From: Pseudomonadota bacterium
GTDB taxonomy: Bacteria; Bdellovibrionota; Bacteriovoracia; Bacteriovoracales; Bacteriovoracaceae
Assembly: GCA_027487515.1 (NCBI GenBank)
Contig: JAIYDL010000007.1
Coordinates: forward strand, 248,001 to 312,000
Direction of reading: 5' to 3'
DNA length: 64,000 bases
In this document: positions 23,011-31,060 of the stretch, one piece after another
How positions within the stretch are numbered: position 1 is the stretch's first letter
Layout of the letters: every line of letters starts with the position of its first letter
Translations under genes and position numbers: made by a program
Notes under the pieces: generated by a model
Seen by the model: only the letters and a program-made list of their open reading frames with translations
The model's database searches: none
What the model was told of the DNA's origin: nothing

Positions 23011-24279
23011 ATGGGTACAGATTATGCAGAACCTAAGAGTCCCTCCATCCAGATGATCTTTTTTCTTGGGCTTCTGAGTTCCGTCGTCTACATGCTGACT
23101 CAGAAGATCGTCCCAGACAGTGTGCAACTCCTCGAGAGGGGCTACCTGTTCACACAGAATCAACTCTTACCGTTCGGTCCGAGGTCGACGAACACCAACT
23201 TCATCTTCGGTCCCTTCATCTCGATTTTTGTAGGAACTGCTCTCCTCATCTACGAACATCCGATCGCTCCGTTGCTCGGAATCTTATTCACCCACGTGCT
23301 CGGCTTCTTTCTCCTCCAGCGGATAAGTTTCCTGACTTCCGTTCCTCGCCTCCTACCGCCATTCCTCTTCCTCTACTGGCTCTCTCCCTGGCGCTCGAGC
23401 GAGGTTTTTCTCTGGAACCCGAGTTTCCTCTTTCCGCTCATGATTCTGTATCTCTATGGGCTAGATCTTTGCTACCGAGGTAAAAGGTTCGCCGGCACTC
23501 TCTTGGTCGTCATCACCACCGTTCTCACCTTCCAAACTCATAATTCTTTTGTTTTCTTACTGGTCCTCGGTGCCTGGGTAGTCTTCCGATGTAAGATCTA
23601 CCCCCACAAATGGGCACTTCTGATCGGATCCCTTTTCGGGGTCATCATGCTCTTCCCTGCGTTGAAGGTCGCTTGGTTTCATCAGGAGATTCTGGAAATG
23701 AACCGTGGCTCCGCGGCGCCCTTCGGGAATCTCCTCGCTGGGGGAGAGGCCATCAAGGGCGTCTTGTATTGGTTCCGCTACCCATCCCTTTACTTCGGGG
23801 CCACGACGTTTCAACTCCCCTCCGTCAATTGGAGCGAGGCAAGTCTCTGGGCGAGAGTTTGGGTGACGGTGAAGTGGTCACTTGCTCTTCTGAGTCTCAT
23901 CTTCGTCGCACTGGCGAATCTCCGATTCTTTCAGAGAGCGAAAGGTACCTTCCTCTGGGAGCTCGTGGCCGGGGCCTTTCTCTCGCTGGTAGTCGTCTCA
24001 GCTTCGTCGCCGGTTCCGTTTAACTTCTGGCATCTTTATTTGATCTATCCGTTGACCATCATTCCGATCGCCTGGTGCGCATCCCAGGTTCGGTTGAAGC
24101 CTATCTCCGTCATGGCCCTCGGGATGTACTTCCTCACTTACGCTGGAATCTCGGCGTTTCATAGCTACAAGCATGACTATGCGAATCTCCAGTCAGAAAG
24201 CTACGGCCGCCTCGTCATATCGAAGAGTCGAGATATTAAAGATCGGTTTTCGCGATTCACGCTAAAGATTAGGCCGTGA
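23011..24279 (+). CDS. Polytopic membrane protein, GT-C-like
   Basis: A 422-residue membrane protein with about ten hydrophobic helices and an extended first loop rich in polar residues after the first helix (QKIVPDSVQLLERGYLF). A loop WRSSEVFLWNPSFLFPL recalls the architecture of PMT/ArnT-type (GT-C) glycosyltransferases, but the catalytic Asp-Glu signature is not evident. The ATG at 23011 has no SD; a CTGACA/TCTAAT pair upstream (19-base spacing) is a poor promoter match. Alternatives are an O-antigen-ligase-like or simply unknown membrane protein. It is isolated on its strand, facing the tRNA-Arg gene. Confidence 0.55.
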   Translation: MGTDYAEPKSPSIQMIFFLGLLSSVVYMLTQKIVPDSVQLLERGYLFTQNQLLPFGPRSTNTNFIFGPFISIFVGTALLIYEHPIAPLLGILFTHVLGFFLLQRISFLTSVPRLLPPFLFLYWLSPWRSSEVFLWNPSFLFPLMILYLYGLDLCYRGKRFAGTLLVVITTVLTFQTHNSFVFLLVLGAWVVFRCKIYPHKWALLIGSLFGVIMLFPALKVAWFHQEILEMNRGSAAPFGNLLAGGEAIKGVLYWFRYPSLYFGATTFQLPSVNWSEASLWARVWVTVKWSLALLSLIFVALANLRFFQRAKGTFLWELVAGAFLSLVVVSASSPVPFNFWHLYLIYPLTIIPIAWCASQVRLKPISVMALGMYFLTYAGISAFHSYKHDYANLQSESYGRLVISKSRDIKDRFSRFTLKIRP

Positions 24280-24314
24280 GTTCAGGCTGTCACTAAGGAA
24301 GACTTCTGCTGAGA

Positions 24315-24377
24315 TTACTTAAATCTTGGGGACGAAGAGGCAATAAAAACAGCGACGATGAGAGAAGCATACTTCAT
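24315..24377 (-). CDS. Very short signal-like ORF downstream of tRNA-Arg
   Basis: The minus strand carries a 20-codon frame (ATG at 24377, TAA at 24315) preceded by AGAGGCG at proper spacing. The peptide reads [20 protein letters not shown]: a basic start, a hydrophobic core and then an abrupt end, like an orphan signal peptide. It could be a real micropeptide, a remnant of a lost exported gene, or chance. Confidence 0.15.
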   Translation of the reverse strand: MKYASLIVAVFIASSSPRFK

Positions 24378-24429
24378 GGTTATCGCCTCTACTCGATTCT
24401 CTTGATTCCAAGATGTCTCAGCAGAAAAA

Positions 24430-24506
24430 TGGCGCACTCGACTGGAGTCGAACCAGTGACCCCTTCCTTCGGAGGGAAGTACTCTATCCAACTGAGCTAC
24501 GAGTGC
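24430..24506 (-). tRNA. tRNA-Arg (anticodon CCG)
   Basis: A full cloverleaf can be drawn on the minus strand: acceptor GCACTCG/CGAGTGC, D-arm GCTC-AGTTGGATA-GAGT, anticodon arm CTTCC-CTCCGAA-GGAAG with anticodon CCG, and T-arm ACTGG-TTCGACT-CCAGT. Discriminator G and an encoded CCA (24430-24432) follow, then five T's that can end transcription. A possible promoter lies at 24512-24539 (TTGCTG, 16 bases, TATAAC), which would start transcription almost at the tRNA 5' end. An ORF running across this tRNA is spurious. Confidence 0.96.
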
Positions 24507-24563
24507 GTGGAGTTATACTAGCAGAACACGACGCAGCAATGCCATCATTTTTCAAGGCCACGC

Positions 24564-25859
24564 TCATCGAAATTGTGCGGAAACTTTCTGTAACCCCATT
24601 TGGATTCGAGAATAGAAATTTGCCGCCCCATCGCCATTCGTCTCTACCGCGATGAATTCTACCTGGGGATACAGGTTCGAAATCTTATTCTGCACACCAT
24701 CGGAGACCCCAGAAGAGCTGAGGCAAGTGAAGGGTTTGACGCTCACGATGAGGTCCGCCAACCGGTTCTTCGCGATGTGAATATGGTGAGCGACTTCCAT
24801 GTGATCCTCTCCCCCATCCACGTGGAGGTCGAAGTGCTCCTTGGCAAGCGTTGCGAGCTCACCGTGGTTCGACAGGTGGAGTTTCTCCCCGAGAAGACTC
24901 CCGATCCCGAGGAAGAAGAACTTGATCAGTTTTTCAAGGACGAGGAGCTGAACCTCCGTGCCGGACCAGATCCGGCCGGTGCGCTTCCGGGAAGCAATCC
25001 ACCGCGCGCGCCAGATCTGATGGAGGAGCCAGTCGGTAAGAGTCTCGTTCGAAACGACCCCACCCTCTTTCTCGATGAAGCGGAAGAGGTGGTAATTTCC
25101 CTCGCCGTCGGTAGTCTTGGCCCAGAATTCGCCCATGATATGAACGACCGGACGCTTTTCCCGCTTGAGTTTCATGCTCCGCAGAATCTTCCGCGCCTGC
25201 CACATGCCGCGGATCCAACGGCCCTGACTGATCCCCTCTTGCACCAGTGCCCTCGCCTCTTTGACTTGAGCGTCTACTGATCCGGGAGTCTCTTCGAAAG
25301 GCCTGCGCTTAATGTTGATACTGTTGAGGGCGTCGCCCACCATGATCGCGAAGAAAAATCTCAGGAGATCCGTGTTGGTGAGCTTAAGGCCGTCCATGAG
25401 GACATCCTGAACATCCCCGGAACGAGTGAAGAGGAGGACTCGAAACCCCTCAAAGCCCGAATCCCGGAGCGCTTTTCGGTATTCGGTGGCGTACATTCCC
25501 ATCCGACAAGGGCCACAGCCACCGGCGGTCACGAAGGCATATTCCCGGATGATTCTCTCCGTTGGGATTCCAGCACCGTCGCGCAATTCGACGAGATGCT
25601 TAACCAGATTTCCCACCGTGAAGTACGTCGGATTACACTGACCCCGGTTCCCAAACTCACGGCCGAGCTGAAGGGCCTGATTGTCCGGCTCCTCCATGAT
25701 CTCAAACTTCAGACCCGCAAGCCCTACCACCGTTTTCACGAGATGAAGGATGTGCAGCGGAAGTCCGGAAGTTAGGAGGGTGACGTTGCTTCGGTCAGCG
25801 AGTCGGAAGTCGCGAGGATTGGCGTCGGTCCAGTGGGAAGCTCGAGGTGTTGCTTGCAT
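24564..25859 (-). CDS. 2-hydroxyacyl-CoA dehydratase-like protein (C-terminal half of split activase/dehydratase system)
   Basis: A 431-residue cytoplasmic protein. It has LLTSGLPLHILHLVKTVVG near the start and cysteine motifs GNRGQCNPTYFT and TAGGCGPCRMGMY, typical of the C-terminal domain of the giant BcrA/BadF-type activase-dehydratase-like proteins. In many bacteria this is fused to the upstream activase as one chain of ~1400 or more residues; here it is a separate frame overlapping the activase 3' end by 88 bases. AAGGAAAG ahead of its ATG supports independent initiation rather than frameshifting. It probably binds a 4Fe-4S cluster and works with the activase; the acyl substrate is unknown. 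Confidence 0.78.
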   Translation of the reverse strand: MQATPRASHWTDANPRDFRLADRSNVTLLTSGLPLHILHLVKTVVGLAGLKFEIMEEPDNQALQLGREFGNRGQCNPTYFTVGNLVKHLVELRDGAGIPTERIIREYAFVTAGGCGPCRMGMYATEYRKALRDSGFEGFRVLLFTRSGDVQDVLMDGLKLTNTDLLRFFFAIMVGDALNSINIKRRPFEETPGSVDAQVKEARALVQEGISQGRWIRGMWQARKILRSMKLKREKRPVVHIMGEFWAKTTDGEGNYHLFRFIEKEGGVVSNETLTDWLLHQIWRARWIASRKRTGRIWSGTEVQLLVLEKLIKFFFLGIGSLLGEKLHLSNHGELATLAKEHFDLHVDGGEDHMEVAHHIHIAKNRLADLIVSVKPFTCLSSSGVSDGVQNKISNLYPQVEFIAVETNGDGAANFYSRIQMGLQKVSAQFR

Positions 25860-28800
25860 GGGTCGCTTTCCTTTCTCATGCGTTCAATGCGCTTATTAAG
25901 GTTATAGGCAAAGGTCTTCAGCCGGATCTTGAAACTCTCCGTCGGAGACGTTTGATCGAGGTCGTGCAGTGTAAGATACGCCGTCCGCGAGGCCCCGGTG
26001 ATGGCGTCGATGATCCCGTAAGTCGGCGCATCGTGCCCGCACTTGAAACTTGAAATATCAATGACGGCCACATGGGGATTGCGAGCAGCAAACTTCGCGG
26101 CCCAGACCTTCTGCGCGGAATTTACGGAGAAGTTCTCGGGCCAGACATCGTTGATGTCCAGCGGATTGCCGTCGAAGTAGCGCGAGAGCCAGGCCTTGTC
26201 CTTGGGTACACTGGTCATGGTGATCACGGGGAATCCTAGTCCCTGGACCTCGTCGAGGATCTGATGATTAAGGCCCGGATCGAGATGGTAGGGACGACCG
26301 ATGAAGAGGATCACAACATTTTTTTCGCGCTCCGCCCGCTCAATCAGCTCCTTGCCCTGGGCCTCGAGACCAGAGCGGAATTCGACGAGACGTTGAAGGC
26401 CTTGATCGACGGCGAAGTCATTCTCTCGAGGACTCAGTCCAAGGCGCTTGCCCCAAGTCTCAAGGAGCTGCTTCTTTAAGTATTTCATGTCCTGGAAATC
26501 CAGCGCCTGCTCCACGTAGGTGACGGAGCGCTCAGCGAAGTAATCTTTCTCCGCGGTAAACGACGCCTTCATGACCTGAGGAGTTCCCTGGACCACCGGG
26601 CAAGATGTTGAGCCCATCACGTTCTCAAGGTAGTTCGGGATGTTCGTGATCGCCGGGAAGTAGAGGTAATCCATCTTCTCATTGAACAAGAGCTGATGGA
26701 TATGGGCCTGGGCCACCTTCGCCGGAAAGCACGGATCGATGGAGCCGTACTTCATCCCGTCTTTTCCCATCTGCTCATTTGTTTCGGAGCTCCAGATGAG
26801 GTTTTCTTTACGGATCCCTAAGGACAGGAAATAGGCATTGAAGAAGGGTCCCATGACCCACATATTGAGCACCCGCGGGAGGGCGATGCGGATGCGAGAC
26901 CGATCCATTGTATTGCGCCTCAATCGCTCGAGAGGCCCTGGTTGATAAGCGGAGGGAGTGAAGTCGAGGCTAAAGAGTTCTTTCGCCTCCGTCCGAACGA
27001 GGTTCGGATTATTCTGCTTTTTCTCGCGGTTTTTTTGCATCAGAAGCTTCAGCGCCGCCTTATCTTCCACGGTCCCCTTCTCGCAGGAGAAGCCCGAAAT
27101 GTAGCGAACGGCATTCCCCTTCGGAGTCATCGTATCCACGAAGGTTCGGGCACAGTTATTGGGGCAGAAGTTACAACGGGTCGCCTCGTCGGAGCGAGTC
27201 GTGTACCGGAGGTTCAAGCTGTCATCGAGCCCCACGAAGGTCGAGTGCCCGCGAAGGCTTACGAGCTCCCGCGCCTCTAGCGCTGCGCCAATAGCACCGG
27301 CCTCACCTGGATGGGGGTGAACGAAGACCTCGGCGTTCCGCACACGCTTTTTAATGTAGTCTACCTGGGCCTTAAGCGCCGCTTGGTTATACTGCGTACC
27401 ACCCTGAAGAACAAAGCGCCGACCGAACTGTTCGAGGCGAGGAATTTGCACCACGTACTGCCAGATGTTCTTCGGCAGAACCTGGGCCAGACCGGCCATG
27501 ATTTCTTCTTTTGAAAAACCCTGTTTTTGGAAGTTCACGCGATCCGTATCAAGAAAAACCCCGCAGCCGTAAGAGAAGGTTGGTGCCATCTCAGCGCGGA
27601 AGGCGACCTCGGCGTACTCGCTCACGGGGTGCCCGAACTGTTCCGCCATGCCCTGGAGGATCATCCCATTTCCGGCGCTACACTGATTGGAGAGCTTGAA
27701 ATTCGCGAGTTCCTTGGCGCGCAGGAAGAGGACCTTGATGTCCTGGCCCCCGATGTCGCAGATGACGTCCACGTCCCCGAAGAAGTGCTGAGAGCTCTTC
27801 ATGTGGGCGACGGTTTCGATGACGTTCACATCGGCCGAAAAAACTTTCTCGAAGATGTTGGCGGCGTAACCCGTGACGCCGAAGCCGAGGATTTCGAGCT
27901 CCGCGGTGTGAGCATAGTGGGCGTTTATTTGTTGGATGAGGATTTTAAAATCCTCGAAGGGATTCCCCTTTGAGAGGGTGTAGACCTTCAGAAGGAGCTC
28001 ACCGTCTTCGCCAATGAGAGCACACTTCGTTGACGTCGATCCACCGTCGACGCCGAGGTAGGCGCGAACGCGACCGCCAGAGCGGTACGCCGGTGGGCCG
28101 AAAGGCTTAATGGTGTAGTCGTCCTTGAAACTTTGGAGCTCTTCCGGCGAGGTCCAAAGGGATTCTCCGGCGATCGCCTGGAGCTCTTCTTTGCGCCCTC
28201 CGGAGATGAACGAGCGCAGCTCATCGAGACCTTTGTAGATCTCTCGCTGGTAACTCGTGACTCCAAAGTAGCAGCAGCCAAGGGCCGCGTAGTAGAGAGA
28301 ATTTTCTGGAACATAGATCTTTTCGTCGATGTTTCCCTCGAGGAGTTCGGTGAATCCGCGTTCGGCCCAGATTTCGCGGACCCGGTGCTTCCAGCAGGAG
28401 ACGAGAAACGGGAGGTAGGTGTTAGGCCCCCCCAGAAGGATGATCTCATCTTGAAGCGTATTCCCACGGGTCAGGACCGAAAGGTTCTGATTGACGATGG
28501 CATCGGCCAAAGAGTTCATGATGTCTTCTTTCGGAATGGAAGACTTGATGAGATTCACGATGTCGGTCTCGGCGAAGACGCCGCACTTCGCGGCCACATG
28601 GTGGAGCTTTCCGGGATCGAACGTGATCCGCGCCAGCTCCTCCGGCGCCATCCCCACTTTCAGCATGCACTTATCGATGGTGGCCCCAGTTCCAGAAGCG
28701 CACTTATCGTTCATGTAAGTCAGGGCCCGCTTCTCGCCGTTCTCTTTTTCTTTAAAGATAATGACCTTCGCGTCCTGACCCCCGAGCTCGATGACACTTC

Positions 28801-29149
28801 GGGCGCGGGGATGAAGTTTCTCCACCGCTAGGGCCACGGCGTTGACTTCCTGGACGAACCGAGCACCGAGGCGAGGCGCGAGGGGCTGGGCGCCGGAGCC
28901 GGTCATGAAAAGGGAAACATTTTGATTTGAGAACTCCGGAAACCGCTCCGTGAGGGTCACAAGAAGATCGTGCACACACTGAGCTTGTCGGGTATGGTGC
29001 CGCTCGTAGCTCGAATAGAGAATCTCTAGCTCTGAAGAGAGCACGGTGACTTTGACGGTGGTGGAGCCAACGTCGATTCCGACTAAGAGGTGACGTGGGT
29101 CAGTTTTTTTCACTTTCCCAGTAGACCACGGTAAAAGGAAAACCTCCAT
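25772..29149 (-). CDS. 2-hydroxyacyl-CoA dehydratase activase-like protein: two BcrAD/BadFG ATPase domains plus DUF2229
   Basis: About 1125 residues. Two actin-fold ATPase repeats are seen: one begins LLVGIDVGSTTVKVTVL and has NDKCASGTGA and KCGVFAETDIVN; the second begins YLGVDGGSTSTKCALI and has NQCSAGNGM and GCGVFLDTDRVN. The paired cysteines are those that hold the bridging 4Fe-4S cluster in HgdC-type archerases, which use ATP to drive low-potential electron transfer. A DUF2229-type part follows (CNFCPNNCARTF, PCFPAKVAQAH, GRPYHLDPG, FKCGHDAP). The open frame reaches 29272, but the ATG at 29149 or a GTG closer to the first motif are likelier starts; none has a strong SD. The partner gene overlaps its end by 88 bases. 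Confidence 0.85.
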   Translation of the reverse strand: MEVFLLPWSTGKVKKTDPRHLLVGIDVGSTTVKVTVLSSELEILYSSYERHHTRQAQCVHDLLVTLTERFPEFSNQNVSLFMTGSGAQPLAPRLGARFVQEVNAVALAVEKLHPRARSVIELGGQDAKVIIFKEKENGEKRALTYMNDKCASGTGATIDKCMLKVGMAPEELARITFDPGKLHHVAAKCGVFAETDIVNLIKSSIPKEDIMNSLADAIVNQNLSVLTRGNTLQDEIILLGGPNTYLPFLVSCWKHRVREIWAERGFTELLEGNIDEKIYVPENSLYYAALGCCYFGVTSYQREIYKGLDELRSFISGGRKEELQAIAGESLWTSPEELQSFKDDYTIKPFGPPAYRSGGRVRAYLGVDGGSTSTKCALIGEDGELLLKVYTLSKGNPFEDFKILIQQINAHYAHTAELEILGFGVTGYAANIFEKVFSADVNVIETVAHMKSSQHFFGDVDVICDIGGQDIKVLFLRAKELANFKLSNQCSAGNGMILQGMAEQFGHPVSEYAEVAFRAEMAPTFSYGCGVFLDTDRVNFQKQGFSKEEIMAGLAQVLPKNIWQYVVQIPRLEQFGRRFVLQGGTQYNQAALKAQVDYIKKRVRNAEVFVHPHPGEAGAIGAALEARELVSLRGHSTFVGLDDSLNLRYTTRSDEATRCNFCPNNCARTFVDTMTPKGNAVRYISGFSCEKGTVEDKAALKLLMQKNREKKQNNPNLVRTEAKELFSLDFTPSAYQPGPLERLRRNTMDRSRIRIALPRVLNMWVMGPFFNAYFLSLGIRKENLIWSSETNEQMGKDGMKYGSIDPCFPAKVAQAHIHQLLFNEKMDYLYFPAITNIPNYLENVMGSTSCPVVQGTPQVMKASFTAEKDYFAERSVTYVEQALDFQDMKYLKKQLLETWGKRLGLSPRENDFAVDQGLQRLVEFRSGLEAQGKELIERAEREKNVVILFIGRPYHLDPGLNHQILDEVQGLGFPVITMTSVPKDKAWLSRYFDGNPLDINDVWPENFSVNSAQKVWAAKFAARNPHVAVIDISSFKCGHDAPTYGIIDAITGASRTAYLTLHDLDQTSPTESFKIRLKTFAYNLNKRIERMRKESDPCKQHLELPTGPTPILATSDSLTEATSPS

Positions 29150-29275
29150 TAAATCGTGGGACAAGACACAAATTAGGCGCAAAGACGAGTGCTGCGGAGC
29201 TATGAATTTCATAAAGGCTGACCAATTTAATTCGATTTCCACGAATAGAGGTCGAAAAGATCTTAAGAGCACCGG

Positions 29276-29820
29276 ATGAAGGCAACAAAAAGTAACCTTG
29301 GTCTCAGTTTGGATTTATTCGCTCTTAGCGCTGCTGCCCAGGCACAGGGCACCTATCAGGTGAGCTGCACGGCAAGCATGAGTTGATTACTGTAAGGTCA
29401 AAAGTTTCCATGGGTCCAGAGTACCAAAAATATTTTTCGCGGCAGCAGCGAAAAGAGAAACCACTTCCGGTCTGGAGACATATCCAGAGGCCCTCTTCCC
29501 TCACCTCGCGAGGGTCTTTTCCTATTCGCTTTACGATAAAAATTTTAAAAAGTGGGTACGTGATTAACAACATCCCAGGCAGGAACCCAGCGCGCTCTCC
29601 GAGGAACTGCTCCGCTGAAGATTATCGACGAGATCTTCCTCGGTACTCAAGACAAGAAGGCAGGCCCGTACGCTTGGAGCACAGGGAAGAGAAGAAATGC
29701 TTCATGGCCTTCCGACATGAAGAAGGACTTCGAGACTACAGCACCGAGAACGGGTACATAAAGATTAAGAAACTCGACCCCGAAACGACCTACTCGTTGA
29801 ATGAACTTCTTGATCCATAG
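29276..29820 (+). pseudogene. Probable decayed exported-protein gene
   Basis: This part of the 790-base gap 29150-29939 contains broken coding signal. A frame from ATG 29276 gives a signal-like peptide (MKATKSNLGLSLDLFALSA, then AAQAQGTYQVS) that stops at 29386. A second frame from about 29575 to 29700 reads TAPLKIIDEIFLGTQDKKAG, then PYAWSTG. A third ends at 29820 and reads KKCFMAFRHEEGLRD, later ETTYSLNELLDP. These look like protein-coding fragments in different frames, as from a gene with several frameshifts. A weak CCCTC/GAGGG hairpin followed by TTTT (about 29498-29520) lies inside. An intact 145-codon frame from TTG 29383 exists but reads poorly at its start. Confidence 0.35.
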
Positions 29821-29904
29821 GGATCAGTGATTTTAGAGACCTCCGAGGAGTGTTACACCGCTGACACCCCTGTTGATTTTACATTACTTCCGGGGCACAC
29901 TCGA

Positions 29905-29929
29905 CCCACAAGTTACAATCGCTTGTGGG
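29905..29929 (+). repeat. Inverted repeat over the ribosome-binding region of the PAP2 gene
   Basis: CCCACAAG (29905-29912) and CTTGTGGG (29922-29929) form an 8-bp perfect inverted repeat around nine bases, ending ten bases before the ATG at 29940. The right arm contains the only SD-like element (GTGGGA), so as RNA it could hide the ribosome-binding site; as DNA it could be an operator. Confidence 0.5.
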
Positions 29930-29939
29930 ATTAAAATCA

Positions 29940-30554
29940 ATGGCTAAGAACTTAACACTGGCGGAACTGGGCAAACTTCTCTTCGTCCTTGGAACTTACG
30001 CCGTTCTCTATTACCTGAATAACTACTACCAGGTCTTCACGGTTTTTCAGGTTCCTCGCCTGGGCCTGGATCGGGCGCTACGCTTCTCTCCCTACTGGAT
30101 TTACGTCTACCTCCTGGCGTACCTCCTGCCCGTGTTCCTCTTTTTTTACTTGCGCAATAAAGGTCTTCACCTGCGCTACCTGAGTGCATTTTTCATCCTC
30201 ACTATCCTCACGAACATCGTCTTTTTCTTTTTCCCAACCATGATCGATCGGATCACTCCCCCCCTCGACCAGACTGACTCGATCACACGGCTCGCGTTTC
30301 ACCTTCTGTTTAGCATCGATCAACCCTTCAACTGCCTTCCGAGTACGCACGTAAGTACTTCCTTCGTTGCCGCTTTCATCCTTCGGCATCAACGGGCACA
30401 GTTTATTTCGTTTCTCCTCCTCGCCTTCGCGATCAGCTACTCCTCGCTCGCCATTGGCCAGCACTACTTCGTCGATGCAGCGGCCGGCGTCCTCGTCGCT
30501 ATGCTGAGTGTGTCGCTCGTAGAAAAGACTCTCCTTGGAAAGCATCTCTTCTGA
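29940..30554 (+). CDS. PAP2-superfamily membrane phosphatase
   Basis: 204 residues with about six membrane helices. NCLPSTHVS (the P-S-x-x-x-H-type C2 motif: PSTH) and IGQHYFVDAAAG (C3: S-R-x-x-x-x-x-H-x-x-x-D with GQHY..D) are the catalytic motifs of PAP2 lipid phosphatases; the first (K-x6-RP) motif is not evident, as in inositol-phosphorylceramide-synthase-like members. It may act on phosphatidate or a polyprenyl or inositol lipid at the outer face of the inner membrane. The ATG at 29940 is preferred over the GTG at 29925, which falls inside the inverted repeat. Confidence 0.82.
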   Translation: MAKNLTLAELGKLLFVLGTYAVLYYLNNYYQVFTVFQVPRLGLDRALRFSPYWIYVYLLAYLLPVFLFFYLRNKGLHLRYLSAFFILTILTNIVFFFFPTMIDRITPPLDQTDSITRLAFHLLFSIDQPFNCLPSTHVSTSFVAAFILRHQRAQFISFLLLAFAISYSSLAIGQHYFVDAAAGVLVAMLSVSLVEKTLLGKHLF

Positions 30555-30642
30555 AGATGGGTCATTAAGAAAACTTGATCGAAGCGAAAGCAACCCCCCA
30601 TGGTATCCTGGCTCCGTATGTTTAACCCACAGAAGGATCTGT

Positions 30643-30909
30643 ATGAAACTCTCCCTCGTTCTCCTCTCCCTTTGCTTCGTGTTCTCTTCTTGTTCAACCC
30701 CCATCGCTGCCACGAGTAACAAAGTCGGTGACCTGGAAGGAAAGGCCTGTAGCCGCAACATCCTCTTCCTCATTCCTCTGGGCCTTGATTCTTCGATCTA
30801 CACCGCCGCCAAAAATGGCGGAATCTCTGAAATCAGTACAGTTGATCAAACCTCTTTCATCAGCGGCCTTTATAATCAGAGCTGCACCATCGTTCACGGA
30901 AACAAGTAG
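30643..30909 (+). CDS. TRL-like small lipoprotein
   Basis: 88 residues beginning MKLSLVLLSLCFVFSSC, a lipoprotein signal with the lipobox Cys17. The mature part (KACSRNILFLIPLGLDSSIY, then TAAKNGGISEISTVD) closely follows the TRL-like family pattern (small bacterial lipoproteins with a D-x-S-I-x-x-A-x-x-x-G-G-I-x-x-I-x-x-V-D core), whose function is unknown. The start at 30643 has AGAAGGA upstream; an earlier in-frame start (30535) overlaps the PAP2 gene and has none. It ends in a hairpin terminator at 30917. It may form a complex at the outer membrane. Confidence 0.82.
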   Translation: MKLSLVLLSLCFVFSSCSTPIAATSNKVGDLEGKACSRNILFLIPLGLDSSIYTAAKNGGISEISTVDQTSFISGLYNQSCTIVHGNK

Positions 30910-30916
30910 ATCCAAA

Positions 30917-30955
30917 GGGACAGGCACCTGCCTGTCCTTCCCTCCTCCCTTTTTG
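30917..30955 (+). terminator. Terminator after the TRL-like gene
   Basis: GGACAGG (30918-30924) pairs with CCTGTCC (30931-30937) over a six-base loop, which can extend inward. It is followed by a pyrimidine run ending in TTTTT at 30950-30954. It starts eight bases after the stop codon. Confidence 0.7.
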
Positions 30956-30981
30956 TCATTCTAGAGACTTACGCGCTCACG

Positions 30982-30987
30982 TATAAT
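30982..30987 (+). promoter_or_regulatory. Candidate -10 box upstream of the GLUG-type lipoprotein
   Basis: A perfect TATAAT lies 74 bases ahead of the start at 31061, downstream of the preceding terminator. No good -35 is found at 16-18 bases, so either an activator is used or this is chance. Confidence 0.35.
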
Positions 30988-31060
30988 CTCCTACATCTAG
31001 GCATCACAAATACCGAAATAGAACATGTCGAAGACCGTACCATCGAAACGAGGACTCACG

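Noticed and set aside
24413..24655. 80-codon frame across the tRNA-Arg region
   Set aside because: Runs through a complete tRNA on the other strand.
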